Shown here one piece after another: positions 35,054 to 45,157 of a stretch of DNA of 64,000 nucleotides (the stretch's first letter is position 1; the number at the start of each line of letters is the position of its first letter). A program made the position numbers and the translations under genes. The notes beneath the pieces were generated by a model. The model did no database searches and was not told the origin of the DNA. It saw only the letters and a program-made list of their open reading frames with translations. This DNA comes from Lysinibacillus pakistanensis (GTDB lineage: Bacteria > Bacillota > Bacilli > Bacillales_A > Planococcaceae). The stretch is taken from NCBI RefSeq assembly GCF_030123245.1, contig NZ_CP126101.1, positions 4,214,501 to 4,278,500 of the forward strand. Reading direction: 5' to 3'.

Positions 35054-36142
35054 ATGTATGAATTAGTTTGTAAATGCAAGAAAACGATGGGTGCTACTGT
35101 TATTTTATCGTTAATATTAGTTTTGTTTGGATGTCAAAATAAAGAAGATACCAGTCCACCTGTTGATGAACCACATGTTGATGATAATGAAGAACTCATT
35201 GTTTCTGTATTTGATAACGAAGGCAAAGGTAGTGTAGTGGAGATAAATGCTAAAAAACATGTAGAAAACGAATTAGTTAATAATGAAGAGGTTTGGTTAC
35301 ATGCATCACTTTCAGGCAATAAACAATATCTTGCCTATACAAGTGCAAAAGGTGATGGACCTTGGGAGATTTATTTATTAGACAGAAACGATAAAAAAAC
35401 TTCTCAAGTTACAAATGATACTTTAGGACAACTTATTCCTAGATTTGGTGATGAGGAAGGCAAAACCATCTACAGTGAAATAATAGGGCCAACATACCCT
35501 GTTTCCAAGATTGCGAAAATAGATGTGCAAAAGAAGAATTCTATTGTATTTGATACAAAACAACCTGACCGTGCTGTAGAAATGTATGATACTTCTAAAG
35601 ACAAAATTATTGGTGCATTTGTCTCTGAGGAAGAGAATACAGCAAGAAGGAAGGCTGCAAATGATGCTGGTGTACCTTTAGGGCAAATTGTCTACTCAAT
35701 ATATGAAATGAATTTAGATGGCTCTGACATGAATTTGGTAACGAATATAAAAGCCATCAATATTGATTCGATGGCATATGGAGCTAATGGAAATTCTGTT
35801 ATTCTCGGAGGGGAAAATATAAATGAAGATGAGGGAAGCGGCATTTATCGGTTATCTCTAACAGACAAAACATTAACTACCCTATTAACAGATCAAATGA
35901 TTAAAAAAAGTAAGAATCCCCTATTATCAGAGATTGGTCAAAGAAGGTTAGCGGTATTGTCAAAAAATGAGCGATTTATTTATTTTTCAGGTATCCCTAA
36001 AAATGCAGCAGATGTTAGTTTTGACGGTATAATTTCAAAAATACAGTGTATCTATAAGTATGACTTGGATAATAAAGAAATAACAAAAGTATATGAGTAT
36101 AAAAAACCAGCTTTTATTACGGATATGACGGTTACATATTAG
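35054..36142 (+). CDS. Lipoprotein with TolB-like beta-propeller repeats
   Basis: About 362 residues from ATG 35054, which has AAAGGA about 11 bases upstream; the longer frame from 34931 has no ribosome site. A basic start (CKCKK), hydrophobic core (VILSLILVLF) and lipobox LFGC (Cys27) give a lipoprotein signal. Blade-like repeats follow: NKQYLAYTSAKGDGPWEIYLLDR, GQLIPRFGDEEG, DSMAYGANGNSVILGG, KNERFIYFSGIP. This resembles TolB/WD40-type propellers. It would be anchored to the outer face of the membrane. No partner gene; role unknown. Confidence 0.7.
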   Translation: MYELVCKCKKTMGATVILSLILVLFGCQNKEDTSPPVDEPHVDDNEELIVSVFDNEGKGSVVEINAKKHVENELVNNEEVWLHASLSGNKQYLAYTSAKGDGPWEIYLLDRNDKKTSQVTNDTLGQLIPRFGDEEGKTIYSEIIGPTYPVSKIAKIDVQKKNSIVFDTKQPDRAVEMYDTSKDKIIGAFVSEEENTARRKAANDAGVPLGQIVYSIYEMNLDGSDMNLVTNIKAINIDSMAYGANGNSVILGGENINEDEGSGIYRLSLTDKTLTTLLTDQMIKKSKNPLLSEIGQRRLAVLSKNERFIYFSGIPKNAADVSFDGIISKIQCIYKYDLDNKEITKVYEYKKPAFITDMTVTY

Positions 36143-36730
36143 GGTATGTAGTTGTTCAGTCGAAATAAAATCCATTCCTTTGATAAATAAAAGCTACTAG
36201 ATATATTATAGAATAATCAGGTTTAAGAAATATATCCTCTGACATTGTGTCAATATTGATGTTTGGTTATAAATAATACTAATATTATATTTTGCGAAAA
36301 ATACATCTACTTTATTTATAAAACAACTCATTGCCATATTACTAGGAAAGGACCTTTAAACCCAGTTTTTTCAAAGTTTTATACTTGTCTGTCGGTTCAA
36401 GAATAGTGCTTTTTTATGGCATACAACACATAAAGCAACACAATTTTCAATTATATCTGGTCCTCCTTATGATAGGAATTGAATATGATGACATTCTCAA
36501 TATGGATTACCAATTTAATCATAAAATTCACTTCTACTACATGCCCATCTCAAATTTTGATATTTTAACAAACTTATAAAGGACATATTTTGGCTGGATA
36601 ACAAATAAACCTAAAAATTATCCAAGCCTTGTCAATAAATCGATTGCTGATATTCCTATATTTACCTACCTTAAAACATTTAGGCGATTTATGTATGTCA
36701 CAAATGGCTAAGCCTGGTCAACTAAAAGCG
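36143..36730. other. Gene-poor interval before the Wadjet operon
   Basis: About 590 bases with no supported gene. A 64-codon frame at 36385-36579 has no ribosome site and no recognisable domain, so I do not call it. Confidence 0.5.
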
Positions 36731-36732
36731 AA

Positions 36733-36776
36733 AAGGGTATGTTAAAAGTTTTTCGACTTTTAGCACACCCTTATTC
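36733..36776 (-). terminator. Terminator of the Wadjet operon
   Basis: AAGGGTATGTTAAAAGT (36733-36749) pairs with ACTTTTAGCACACCCTT (36756-36772). It lies 30 bases after the jetC stop. Confidence 0.8.
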
Positions 36777-36801
36777 CATTATTAATCAAAATCAATTACA
36801 T

Positions 36802-39800
36802 TCACTTCTTATTCTGTATCCCTCGAATCGTACTTTTCGGAATTGTTGCATCATGCTCAACAATGAATACTTTCGAGAAGCAGTTGTAATACATTTCATC
36901 ATGTCCCTTTGGTGACACAATAATTAGCTTACGTTGCAGCTCCTCGGCATAAAGATTAAACACCTTGTTTTTCCGCTCATCATCTAATGCGCTATCAAAC
37001 TCATCGAGCACGATATAGCCTGGTGAAGTAGCTAAGTTTTGCAGTAACGCGAGTGCAAAAAGAAGTGAACTTAGTGATTCCTCTCCACCTGATACACCTA
37101 GCCCCACCTTTCCACTACGAGCCTTCATACTCACATCTTCAAGTGCACCTTGATGCCCAATTTTACGCGCTTTAATATACAGTCGGAAATTGACACGACC
37201 TGATTTTTCCTCAATGCGTTCCTTTTCCACTTGCCCTTCAAACTGAAACAAATCCATATACTTTTGGAAAAGCGTATTGATTTTGATCAAGTGCATCGTA
37301 ATCGTGGTTTCTAAACGGTCCTCTAGCTCATTTGCACGAATCGTATTACTTTCAAGTAATTGCTCCGATTTCGCTAAATCAGCATTTTTCTTATCGAAAT
37401 CTGCTTTTTGTTGATCGTAATTTTGCTGGGCATTTTCGTTTATTTTTTCTAAGCGTGCATTGCGTAGTTGCGCTTGTGCTTGTTCGCTTTCAGCCTGTAG
37501 CATCGTCAGTGACATGTTCGTTGCGAGTTGTTCGTCTAGTTGCTGTGCTTCTTGCGGTAGTATCTGTTCAAGTTCAATCAAATCGAGCTGACAGCGACTT
37601 TTCATCGTTTCATCCAATTCTAGCTTGTCCATTGCCTTTTGAATCGTTAACTCATAACCTGTTATTTGACTTTCAACGATTTTTAACTCGCTTTCGAATT
37701 GTTGTTGCTGTTCACCTAGTTGTGATTGCTCGCGTTTTTGTTGATTGATTTCACGATCTTTTGACTCTTGTTCGGTAGTAAGTGCTCGAATATTTTGTTG
37801 CAAGTATTTTCTTGCCTGCACAATCTGTTGTAGTTGCATTTGCTGGTCTGCAAATGCGCCGAGCTCCTCATGAATTTTCCATTGTTGCTCATAAAAATCC
37901 TGATTATGTTTTGCTTCCATTTGCTCGCTTTTTAGCTCGTCTAGTTGAATTTCAAGTGCTGTTTGCTCATCATAAAGATCTGATAATTTTTGTTCGACTA
38001 GTTCAAGTTGCTGCAAATACGATGCATAATCTGCTTGCTTTAATAGTGTACTTTCGGCTAATTGCATTGTATGAAGATGACCTTGTAGCTGTTTCAACTG
38101 TTGTTGATTTTCAGTGTATTGTTTTTCTAATTGTTGCTGCTCGTTCTTTGTTTTTGAATAGTTCTGTTGTACTTCCTGCAACAGCTTCTCGATTGCCCCA
38201 TCACTTAAAATATATTGCGCCGCTTCCTGCGCACCACGAACACCTCGCGTATCATATAACAAGCCTTGCTCGATTTTCGGGCTCTCTAAGATAAACTGCT
38301 TCACCCACCAAAGTGCCTTATTCGCATAATTCCGTTGCTGTTCAGTTAAGTCGTTACGAATTTGTAAGCCAAACTCTGGTAGCTTTGAAATACTTTCTGT
38401 TGGCACAAGCTGTGGAAGTGATACGTAGTACAAATCATTGACTGGCTTATAGTTTTTCCCGACATAAAAAATGCTATATTTAATCGCCTCAAGCTGCTTT
38501 TCCAACTGCACTGGAGCAGATGGCATAAGCTCGATCAACTCACGTAACGTGTACGCCTCTAGTTGCTGTTGCTTTAAATGTAGTAGTCCTTGCTGCTGGC
38601 GTGTTGATACGACCTTTTTTAGTTCATACTGTGTAATATTTCGTTCCATCATTTGAAGTTCGATTTTAAGACGCTGTATCTGTTCAAAATCTTGTTCATT
38701 TTGCAGTGATACGGTGTTAATTTGTTGCTCGATTTGCGCACTGCTTCCATAAATTGCTTTGCGCTTTTCTGCCTTGGTGATTTCATCTTTTAGCTGCGAT
38801 GAAGTCACTTCTAAACGGGCTTTTTCTTGATCGAGCTCGCGTTCTTGCTTGCGCAGTCGGGTGTGCTGATTACTGAGCTCACCTAATTGGTTGGTAATCG
38901 TAGCGTATTGTTTTTTTGTTTGTTCTAGCTTACGTTGTGTCGTGTCGGCATCAAATCGTAAATACTTGCGCTTTTCATCTATTTTTTCAAGCTGCTGTTC
39001 TAACTGCTGCTGTAAATTTTGTTGTTGTGTATCTTCATCTTGTCGTTGTTGGAGCTGATCGTTTATGTGCTTTAATTGCTCTGACAGTACCTCAATATTT
39101 TGTGACAATTGTGTTTTTTGTTGCTCTAGTTCACTCATAATTTGCTTTAATTTTTGCTGCGCAACAATCCGTTTTTCCTTTTCTACTTGATCATTCGCTT
39201 TTTGCTCCGACGTCCTTTCAATCGAAGTACTATAATACCCGATCATGTGATGGAGCAACGTATAATATTTTTGACCGGATGTGAGAATACGTTTTTTGTT
39301 ATCCAAATATTTATTGAGCTCTGTTTGGGCCGCATTTAAGTTTAACTCTGCCCCTTTTTGAATCGCCTTTAAATATTCAATTTCCGTACGAACTTCTTTA
39401 ATTTTTTCTAATGAAGCTTCCCATTCCTTTTGCATCTCTGAAATCTCGAACATATCACTAAATTTACGGAAACGCTCTTCCGGGTACATCGCCGCAAATT
39501 GATTGACTTCTTGCTGATACCAAATTAAATAATAAATATCTGGTTCAATTTTATAGCGTACACGCAAATCTTCACGATATGCCTTGAATGTCCGTCCTGC
39601 TGTCCCACCAGATGTATAGCGGGCATGCGATGTTAAATGTTCTTGATCTTGCCCATATAGCACCTCATACTCGCGCTGAATCGGGCTATTTTTCGTATCT
39701 TGATTGACCGTTAGCTGAAAGGCGATAAATTTTGGACCATCAATTTTTGTCTTACCTTCATTTAAAAATATGAGTGTAATACGTGCATACCAAGGGTCAT

Positions 39801-39999
39801 TTACTTTTAAATTTGTTGAACGAAGTCCCTCTAGTTCAACCTTCGATGAATATAGCACTGCTCCAAGGCAAAATGTTAATGTCGATTTCCCTACACCATT
39901 GGGACCCGTAATTAAAATATGCTCGTCTGGTTCCCCCAAATGAATACTGCGCGGTGAGTAATCACGAACGCCATGAATTTTTAATTGATATGGAATCAT
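36802..39999 (-). CDS. jetC: Wadjet SMC-like ATPase JetC (MksB-like)
   Basis: 1065 residues. Walker A TGPNGVGKST lies at residues 31-40. Long Gln/Glu-rich coiled coils occupy the middle. The signature loop LGVSGGEESLSSLLFALALL, then Walker B and D-loop (YIVLDEFDSALDDERKNKVF), lie near residue 990. JetC is the SMC motor that, with the JetA kleisin and JetB, extrudes DNA loops and identifies small closed circles such as plasmids. It lacks the classical bacterial SMC hinge sequence, like MukB/MksB. Its ATG overlaps the jetB stop by four bases. Confidence 0.88.
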   Translation of the reverse strand: MIPYQLKIHGVRDYSPRSIHLGEPDEHILITGPNGVGKSTLTFCLGAVLYSSKVELEGLRSTNLKVNDPWYARITLIFLNEGKTKIDGPKFIAFQLTVNQDTKNSPIQREYEVLYGQDQEHLTSHARYTSGGTAGRTFKAYREDLRVRYKIEPDIYYLIWYQQEVNQFAAMYPEERFRKFSDMFEISEMQKEWEASLEKIKEVRTEIEYLKAIQKGAELNLNAAQTELNKYLDNKKRILTSGQKYYTLLHHMIGYYSTSIERTSEQKANDQVEKEKRIVAQQKLKQIMSELEQQKTQLSQNIEVLSEQLKHINDQLQQRQDEDTQQQNLQQQLEQQLEKIDEKRKYLRFDADTTQRKLEQTKKQYATITNQLGELSNQHTRLRKQERELDQEKARLEVTSSQLKDEITKAEKRKAIYGSSAQIEQQINTVSLQNEQDFEQIQRLKIELQMMERNITQYELKKVVSTRQQQGLLHLKQQQLEAYTLRELIELMPSAPVQLEKQLEAIKYSIFYVGKNYKPVNDLYYVSLPQLVPTESISKLPEFGLQIRNDLTEQQRNYANKALWWVKQFILESPKIEQGLLYDTRGVRGAQEAAQYILSDGAIEKLLQEVQQNYSKTKNEQQQLEKQYTENQQQLKQLQGHLHTMQLAESTLLKQADYASYLQQLELVEQKLSDLYDEQTALEIQLDELKSEQMEAKHNQDFYEQQWKIHEELGAFADQQMQLQQIVQARKYLQQNIRALTTEQESKDREINQQKREQSQLGEQQQQFESELKIVESQITGYELTIQKAMDKLELDETMKSRCQLDLIELEQILPQEAQQLDEQLATNMSLTMLQAESEQAQAQLRNARLEKINENAQQNYDQQKADFDKKNADLAKSEQLLESNTIRANELEDRLETTITMHLIKINTLFQKYMDLFQFEGQVEKERIEEKSGRVNFRLYIKARKIGHQGALEDVSMKARSGKVGLGVSGGEESLSSLLFALALLQNLATSPGYIVLDEFDSALDDERKNKVFNLYAEELQRKLIIVSPKGHDEMYYNCFSKVFIVEHDATIPKSTIRGIQNKK

Positions 40000-40667
40000 T
40001 CGTTTTCCTCCTCGATATGTAAGTTATAGCGATTAAAAAACTTCATTACTTCTTCTTTACTAAGCTGTGTTTCCTGGGCAAATTCCGTTGTGCGTCGTAA
40101 AAATGACTCTGAAAACATATGTACTCCTATAGCCGTTAACATATAGGCCTCTTCAGAAACGGATTCGTAATCTGTAACCGCGCCAATTTTTTTCAGTTGG
40201 TCGATATTATTTTTTAATTTCCGATTGGCATTTAGTGATTCATGACCAAAATCAACTAGGATTTGATGCAGGAGCGTAAATTCATGCCCAAGTACTTCTT
40301 GGTGATAAAACAAATACAGCATAATGGCGAGCGCCTCACTGCTTAATGTTGATTTCGCATGTTTTGCGGTTACATGCATCATGACAATTACGCGGTCTCG
40401 ACGGTCATCGTAAATCACACGGAAATAGCGACTTAACGCGGCATTTAAGCGATTGATAAATGAATGGAAAGCATCATCGTCTCCATTTTTAATGCCAAGC
40501 AGCTTTTCTAAATCCTTCTTTGCTAAGCCATAATTTGCCCCTTTAATCGATGCAGATGAAGAAAATAATAACTGCATAAACGCTAATTCCTCGTCGGTCG
40601 TTAGATAGCCCTTTAAGCTATTCATCATCATAAGGGTATTGTCGAACGGTAAATCGTTTGTCGTCAT
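39996..40667 (-). CDS. jetB: Wadjet subunit JetB (MksE/MukE-like winged-helix)
   Basis: 223 residues. The start ATG 40667 (GGGAG about 10 bases upstream) overlaps the jetA 3' end by 50 bases. The protein is helical with winged-helix-like segments (YLTTDEELAFMQLLFSSSAS, DEDAFHSFINRLNAALSR, FGHESLNANRKLKNNIDQLK). In Wadjet and Mks condensins this subunit dimerises and binds the kleisin to regulate the ATPase. Sequence similarity to MukE is weak, so the call rests on size, order and partners. Confidence 0.8.
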   Translation of the reverse strand: MTTNDLPFDNTLMMMNSLKGYLTTDEELAFMQLLFSSSASIKGANYGLAKKDLEKLLGIKNGDDDAFHSFINRLNAALSRYFRVIYDDRRDRVIVMMHVTAKHAKSTLSSEALAIMLYLFYHQEVLGHEFTLLHQILVDFGHESLNANRKLKNNIDQLKKIGAVTDYESVSEEAYMLTAIGVHMFSESFLRRTTEFAQETQLSKEEVMKFFNRYNLHIEEENE

Positions 40668-42030
40668 CGTCTATCCACTCCCATTGTTTTTCATAGTCCT
40701 TCGTGTGCTCAATAGGCTGTTGTTCTACCTTTTTGTTACTCGTTAATGCCGAGACAGCTAATAATGAAAGAATCGCATCATGCCATTTGTTTGAACTCGA
40801 TTCCACAATAAGCTCTTCCATTTCCGTTTCACCGTGTTCACTTAAATAATGTTCAATTCGTTCGGTATCAATCAATGATTGTGTCATTTTCCAGGAAGCA
40901 TCCTGCAATGCATCTTTTATTGGGCGAATATCCATTTCGGTCTCTTCATATGTATGCTCAAGCTGATGAGACATCAGCTTTTCTAGCTTTGGTTCATACG
41001 TTTGTAAATAATGTACGGCATCCGTAATATCTTGTGGGCCAATCGGTGCGGCAAATTTCACAGGGACCCACAGACCATCCATTCCCTCTTCTTCATATTG
41101 ATTTTGCTCCATAAAACTTAAAATATCGTGGGCTGTTGGGATATTCGTACTGGCTTCAGATGAATGCATTGCCAAAATAAATTGACGCACCTTTTCTGGT
41201 GAAATAGTGTTAGCGGTAGGTGTGAGCTGCATATTAACAAAGCGAATATATTTTGTCAGTAAACTTAAGCTAAGTGAAGTCCCTTTTGAAATCGCAGCCG
41301 TTCCGCGACGCATTAAATCACTCATTTTCGTACTTTCTTCGACGGTACCAAACTGTTGTAAGCGTTCATTTAATTTTGCTTCAAGCTCAAGCATTAGTTG
41401 ATTAATTTTCTCCAGCTGCGGTAAGGCATTGCGATCAGCAAGAAGTTCAAGCTGACGTTCCTCCAATTGTTTAATTGCCTCTTCAACGTTGTAAATCATC
41501 GATGCAATTTTATTGCCCCCAGAAATTCCTTGATCGTCATAGGCAGCGCTTATTTCGGCATCGCGTCTCGCTTGAAATAGCGAGCGTCCTATATCATCCT
41601 GCAAATAATAGGCTAGCGCATCGTTACCCATGCGAATTAACCCGTCCATTAGATTTTTCCCACGGTCACGCATTTTAATTTGACGGCTCTGTTTAACAAT
41701 CCAATTATTGCGTTCTAAAATCGTTAGCATTCTCGTAATTTGCGCTAATGTTGGTGGTTCATTGTCTTGTGGGTACGTAGACTGATATCGGTAGTATAAT
41801 ACTTCCTCGTTATCAATGGCATCTTTAATGCCGAGAGATGCTTCATTAATTAATTGAATAACATTTAAAAAACGAATCGTTTCGATTGGGGAATCGTACA
41901 TTTTTTCGGTACTTAATTCCTTTAGCACACCTGCTAATGAGGCTAAATCACGCATTGATTTCATAAATTCTGCGGTTTGATAATCACTTGTAAAAATTGA
42001 AATCGGTTCTTTTACACCCATTTGATCCAC
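40618..42030 (-). CDS. jetA: Wadjet kleisin-like subunit JetA (MksF-like)
   Basis: 470 residues. N-terminal winged-helix region (SMRDLASLAGVLKELSTEKM and ITRMLTILERNNWIVKQSRQ), a coiled coil (QLMLELEAKLNERLQQF), a kleisin-like core, and an acidic C-terminal tail ending DDDDKRFTVRQYPYDDE. It fits the JetA/MksF kleisin that bridges the JetC heads. It overlaps both neighbours (19 bases with jetD and 50 with jetB), which shows tight translational coupling. Confidence 0.8.
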   Translation of the reverse strand: MDQMGVKEPISIFTSDYQTAEFMKSMRDLASLAGVLKELSTEKMYDSPIETIRFLNVIQLINEASLGIKDAIDNEEVLYYRYQSTYPQDNEPPTLAQITRMLTILERNNWIVKQSRQIKMRDRGKNLMDGLIRMGNDALAYYLQDDIGRSLFQARRDAEISAAYDDQGISGGNKIASMIYNVEEAIKQLEERQLELLADRNALPQLEKINQLMLELEAKLNERLQQFGTVEESTKMSDLMRRGTAAISKGTSLSLSLLTKYIRFVNMQLTPTANTISPEKVRQFILAMHSSEASTNIPTAHDILSFMEQNQYEEEGMDGLWVPVKFAAPIGPQDITDAVHYLQTYEPKLEKLMSHQLEHTYEETEMDIRPIKDALQDASWKMTQSLIDTERIEHYLSEHGETEMEELIVESSSNKWHDAILSLLAVSALTSNKKVEQQPIEHTKDYEKQWEWIDDDDKRFTVRQYPYDDE

Positions 42031-43193
42031 TGTTCAACCCCTCCTAACTGCTGTTCCTGTTCATGCGCTTCTTGTACTTGGGTAGCATAGCTTTCAATTG
42101 AATGATACAGCTCATAATCACGCCCAACAATTTTTACTGTTCCCTTAACTAAGGCTGCGGCATATTTGGCGATCGTGATACCTGCGCTATCGGTATCTGT
42201 CCAAATAATCGTTTGTTTAATAGCCGATTGCAGTAATTGCTCGATAAATTGCTTATGGGCAGAACGAATTTGTCCGTCTAAACAAACGATACAAGAATTC
42301 GTGTGCCGTAAAAATTCCGTCTCTACAGCCATACGCGTTAAAATAGCGCGGTTTTCAACAAGCCATAGCGTTGTATTTGTCGTTGTAAAAGGTGATGTTA
42401 AGACCGCATTATCTGTCATCGCATGCACCGCGCCAATCGCATACGTTGCAACGCTATTTTGCACATGACCAGTAAAATAAATGGGCACAATTTTTCCGAT
42501 GCTCACAAGCCCATAAAGCGTCGGGTCAATACCGCTTTGCTCCAGCTGCGCTAAAAAGGCCTCGCGCTCTTGGTCAAAGACTTTTGAACCCCCTATCGTA
42601 TCGTGTAAGGTCGCGCCGATTTCCTTAAAATCAAATAGCTCCTTTTGCAAGGATAACGCATAGAATGCTAAACAAAACTCAATATATTTCATGCGCTTTT
42701 TCATCGTCCACTGTGCAGGTAGCACGTTCCATTCGATTGCCTGTTGGAATAACTCCGGTAACGCTAGTTGCTCAGCTTTTTGCTGTAACGCCTGCATCTG
42801 TTGCTGTTGTTTTACAATCTGTTGTTGCTCAGATTTGTGTTGCGCTTCTATGTAAGCCGGGCCAATGCGGTAATAATCTTCCTTAACACTAATACCGTCT
42901 GTGTGATAACGAATTTCACGTACAATCCAACCCTGTTGTAACCACTGCTGAATCGTGTCATTCGTTTCATGTAACGTTCTTTTCGCATTTGGTGTGAATT
43001 TATAGGATGCTAATTTTTTAGGAAGAGGTGAAGTAAATTCTGTATTCATCGTTAACTTTAAATGTGCGACTTTACGAAATGTACGCGCCGTCTTTTTGAC
43101 CATAGTCGCAACCATTAGTTGCTCTTGTTGTTCTACCTTTTCAATTATTTCATCTTTTTTCAAAAAATACACTTGGATAAATGCCTCATGCAT
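42012..43193 (-). CDS. jetD: Wadjet TOPRIM nuclease JetD
   Basis: 393 residues. A basic N-terminal arm (TMVKKTARTFRKVAHLKLT) and a winged-helix region precede a TOPRIM domain with Glu280 (LWLVENRAIL) and the acidic pair Asp333/Asp335 (IIWTDTDSAGI). JetD is a topoisomerase-VI-A-like nuclease that cuts DNA caught by the JetABC loop extruder. AAAGGAGGG lies 8 bases before ATG 43193. It is the first gene here, not last as in the standard jetABCD order. Whether this is Wadjet type I, II or III cannot be told without a search. Confidence 0.82.
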   Translation of the reverse strand: MHEAFIQVYFLKKDEIIEKVEQQEQLMVATMVKKTARTFRKVAHLKLTMNTEFTSPLPKKLASYKFTPNAKRTLHETNDTIQQWLQQGWIVREIRYHTDGISVKEDYYRIGPAYIEAQHKSEQQQIVKQQQQMQALQQKAEQLALPELFQQAIEWNVLPAQWTMKKRMKYIEFCLAFYALSLQKELFDFKEIGATLHDTIGGSKVFDQEREAFLAQLEQSGIDPTLYGLVSIGKIVPIYFTGHVQNSVATYAIGAVHAMTDNAVLTSPFTTTNTTLWLVENRAILTRMAVETEFLRHTNSCIVCLDGQIRSAHKQFIEQLLQSAIKQTIIWTDTDSAGITIAKYAAALVKGTVKIVGRDYELYHSIESYATQVQEAHEQEQQLGGVEQWIKWV

Positions 43194-43253
43194 CGTAAAA
43201 ACCCTCCTTTACTTTGTTTCCAGTTAAATAGTAGCGTACCATATGTTTTGTTT

Positions 43254-43283
43254 ATTGTAGGGAGCTGCGAAACAGTATGCCAA
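43254..43283 (-). promoter_or_regulatory. Sigma-A promoter of the Wadjet operon
   Basis: On the minus strand TTGGCA (43278-43283) and TACAAT (43254-43259) are 18 bases apart. The jetD ribosome site and start follow about 60 bases later. Confidence 0.65.
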
Positions 43284-43796
43284 TTGATAGCATCTTTTCC
43301 TACGCATCCATTTCTTGCTGGTTCATCTCTTAGAAGGCCATTCCCTAAATTTAGACAGAATCATTGGGGACTGATTAAAAGATTTTGTTTTTTCTAGAGT
43401 TTTAGCACTTCTCGTTTATTCTGATACTAGACGCTTGTCTAATAAATGATTTTCAGTAAATATAATACTACCTATAATTTGGATAACCTAAATTCAAAAT
43501 TATAAATATTAATAAAATTACTAAACATTATTAGATTAAATTTTTTTGCCCCTCTGATTTTTATTACCATAAGTGTCACCTCTAAATTTAATTTTATTAT
43601 AAGTTCTAGTAATTTAATTAAATAGCCTTATTTTGACTCCTAAATTGAATGCCACAGTACAAAATCGCCCGAAAACTCAATCAGAAACCCCAATTTAACT
43701 GGTGGTTTGCTCTGCTCATGAAACGCTGCGGTACTGACCCATGTCTAAAAGCATTCTGAAAGGTCCGCCAACTGCACTCCTTTTTCTCACTAACCG
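43284..43796. other. AT-rich interval upstream of the Wadjet promoter
   Basis: About 510 bases with no supported gene. The right part (43650-43800) includes the downstream flank of the IS200-like relic. Confidence 0.5.
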
Positions 43797-44280
43797 CTAA
43801 AGCGGCTGACTTTTTTTCTTCCTCTTGTTTTCTTCTATCGTGAACGGGTCAATGAATTCTTTCATAGTCATTTGATTCTCTAGAATATCCTCTTGTAATT
43901 GATTTTTAATATATTCCTGAATAATTTTTCTATTTTCCCTACTGTGTCTATAGAATATCTGCGGCACCAAAACTTCCTGTTCCCATATTGGTATTTCAGG
44001 TTCGCATGTCGATTAAATATCATTAAACTAATTTTCCTTTTCAAATAACCTACAAATGATGTAACACTTAATTTGGGTGGGATACTTACCAAATATGAAA
44101 ACGATTGGGACATGCGGTTGCTTCAATAATTTCTACACCTTTTCTTTCATATAATTGGCGAAGAATTCTATCTATATGTGCTTTAATTTGACCATAAATA
44201 ATTTGCCTTCTATACTTTAATGCAAAGACGATGTGATACTTACAATTCCATGTTGTATGTGCTAAACTTTTATTATCCAT
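43797..44280 (-). pseudogene. IS200/IS605-type TnpA transposase relic
   Basis: ATG 44280 begins NKSLAHTTWNCKYHIVFALKYRR, then ATACPNRFHIW, the IS200 TnpA start with the HUH pair altered to HIW (His-x-Trp). The frame shifts near 44100 into SIPPKLSVTSFVGYLKRKISLMIF and KYQYGNRKFWCRRYSIDTVGK. It then shifts again to a tail QEDILENQMTMKEFIDPF ending at 43797. At least two frameshifts make it inactive. A small palindrome AACCGCTAAAGCGGCT lies at the 3' end, typical of the IS200 right-end hairpin. Confidence 0.75.
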
Positions 44281-44569
44281 TTGGATCCCCTTTCGTACGA
44301 AGTCGGTTGACCAGACCTGAATTCATTGTACGGCTGGGGATTTTTTTCTTGTCCATAGCTAAAAGCTCTTTGGAACCCCCCGCATTGTAAGAGGCTTTCA
44401 AAAGAATATAAAAAAAGAGCCTGTTAAACTGACTCTCGTTTTCTCTTCATGATATGGTTGTCTTCACCTCTTTAATTTTTATCCATGATAATAGTTTTCG
44501 TCACTACTCAATAACCATTTACTGCTATTAAATTGTAAGTATTCTTATAATAGATCATCAACTTTAGAT

Positions 44570-45112
44570 TACCGCTGCTTTACAGAAAGTAACAGGTCCA
44601 ATTCGTACGATGGTCAGTGATTTCGCTCCAGCGAAGACGACGGTATTTAGGGGAAGCCAAAAAGCATCATAAATCGCGATTCATTGACCGTTGTTTGGCA
44701 CGAAACCCTGAACAATTAACTGATGAAGAACGTGGATTTGTTGCAAAGTGGAGCCAGGAAGATTTGCCTACAAAATAGATTTATCAAGCATTGAATTATA
44801 TGAATTATGTACGTACTAAAAGCGACAACGATGACACAAGCAAAACGACGATTAACAGAATGGTTTAAACGGTATCAATTTCATCTTTGTAGTCCCGTTT
44901 CTAAAATCGCAAAAACATTGATAACACGTGAAAAAGCATTGCTAGATACATTATTTCATCGCTATCAAATGCCATAATGGAAGGCACGAATAATAAAATT
45001 AAACTCATCAAAAGACGTGGTTTTAGCTATCAAAATGAAGACCGTTTTTTTCTTCGTTTACGTTTAGAAACAGGTCGCTGATTTTGTTACCCACAAATCT
45101 TGGTGAAGAACC
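44570..45112 (+). pseudogene. ISL3-family transposase relic with one terminal repeat
   Basis: Broken plus-strand fragments: SRFIDRCLARNPEQLTDEERGFV then a stop; later NAIMEGTNNKIKLIKRRGFSYQ, then NEDRFFLRLRLETGR. The last is the conserved C-terminus of ISL3 transposases (EGxNNKIKxIKRxxxGY). Frames are interrupted several times. The end repeat reads GTTACCCACAAATCTTGG...GAACC at 45086-45112; its partner at the other end is not found. Confidence 0.7.
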
Positions 45113-45157
45113 ATATAAATGGTAATTAAGTTACATTTAGGAATCACAGACTTTTGG

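Noticed and set aside
36385..36579. 64-codon gene
   Set aside because: No ribosome site, no domain, poor codon pattern; the interval is better left as non-coding.
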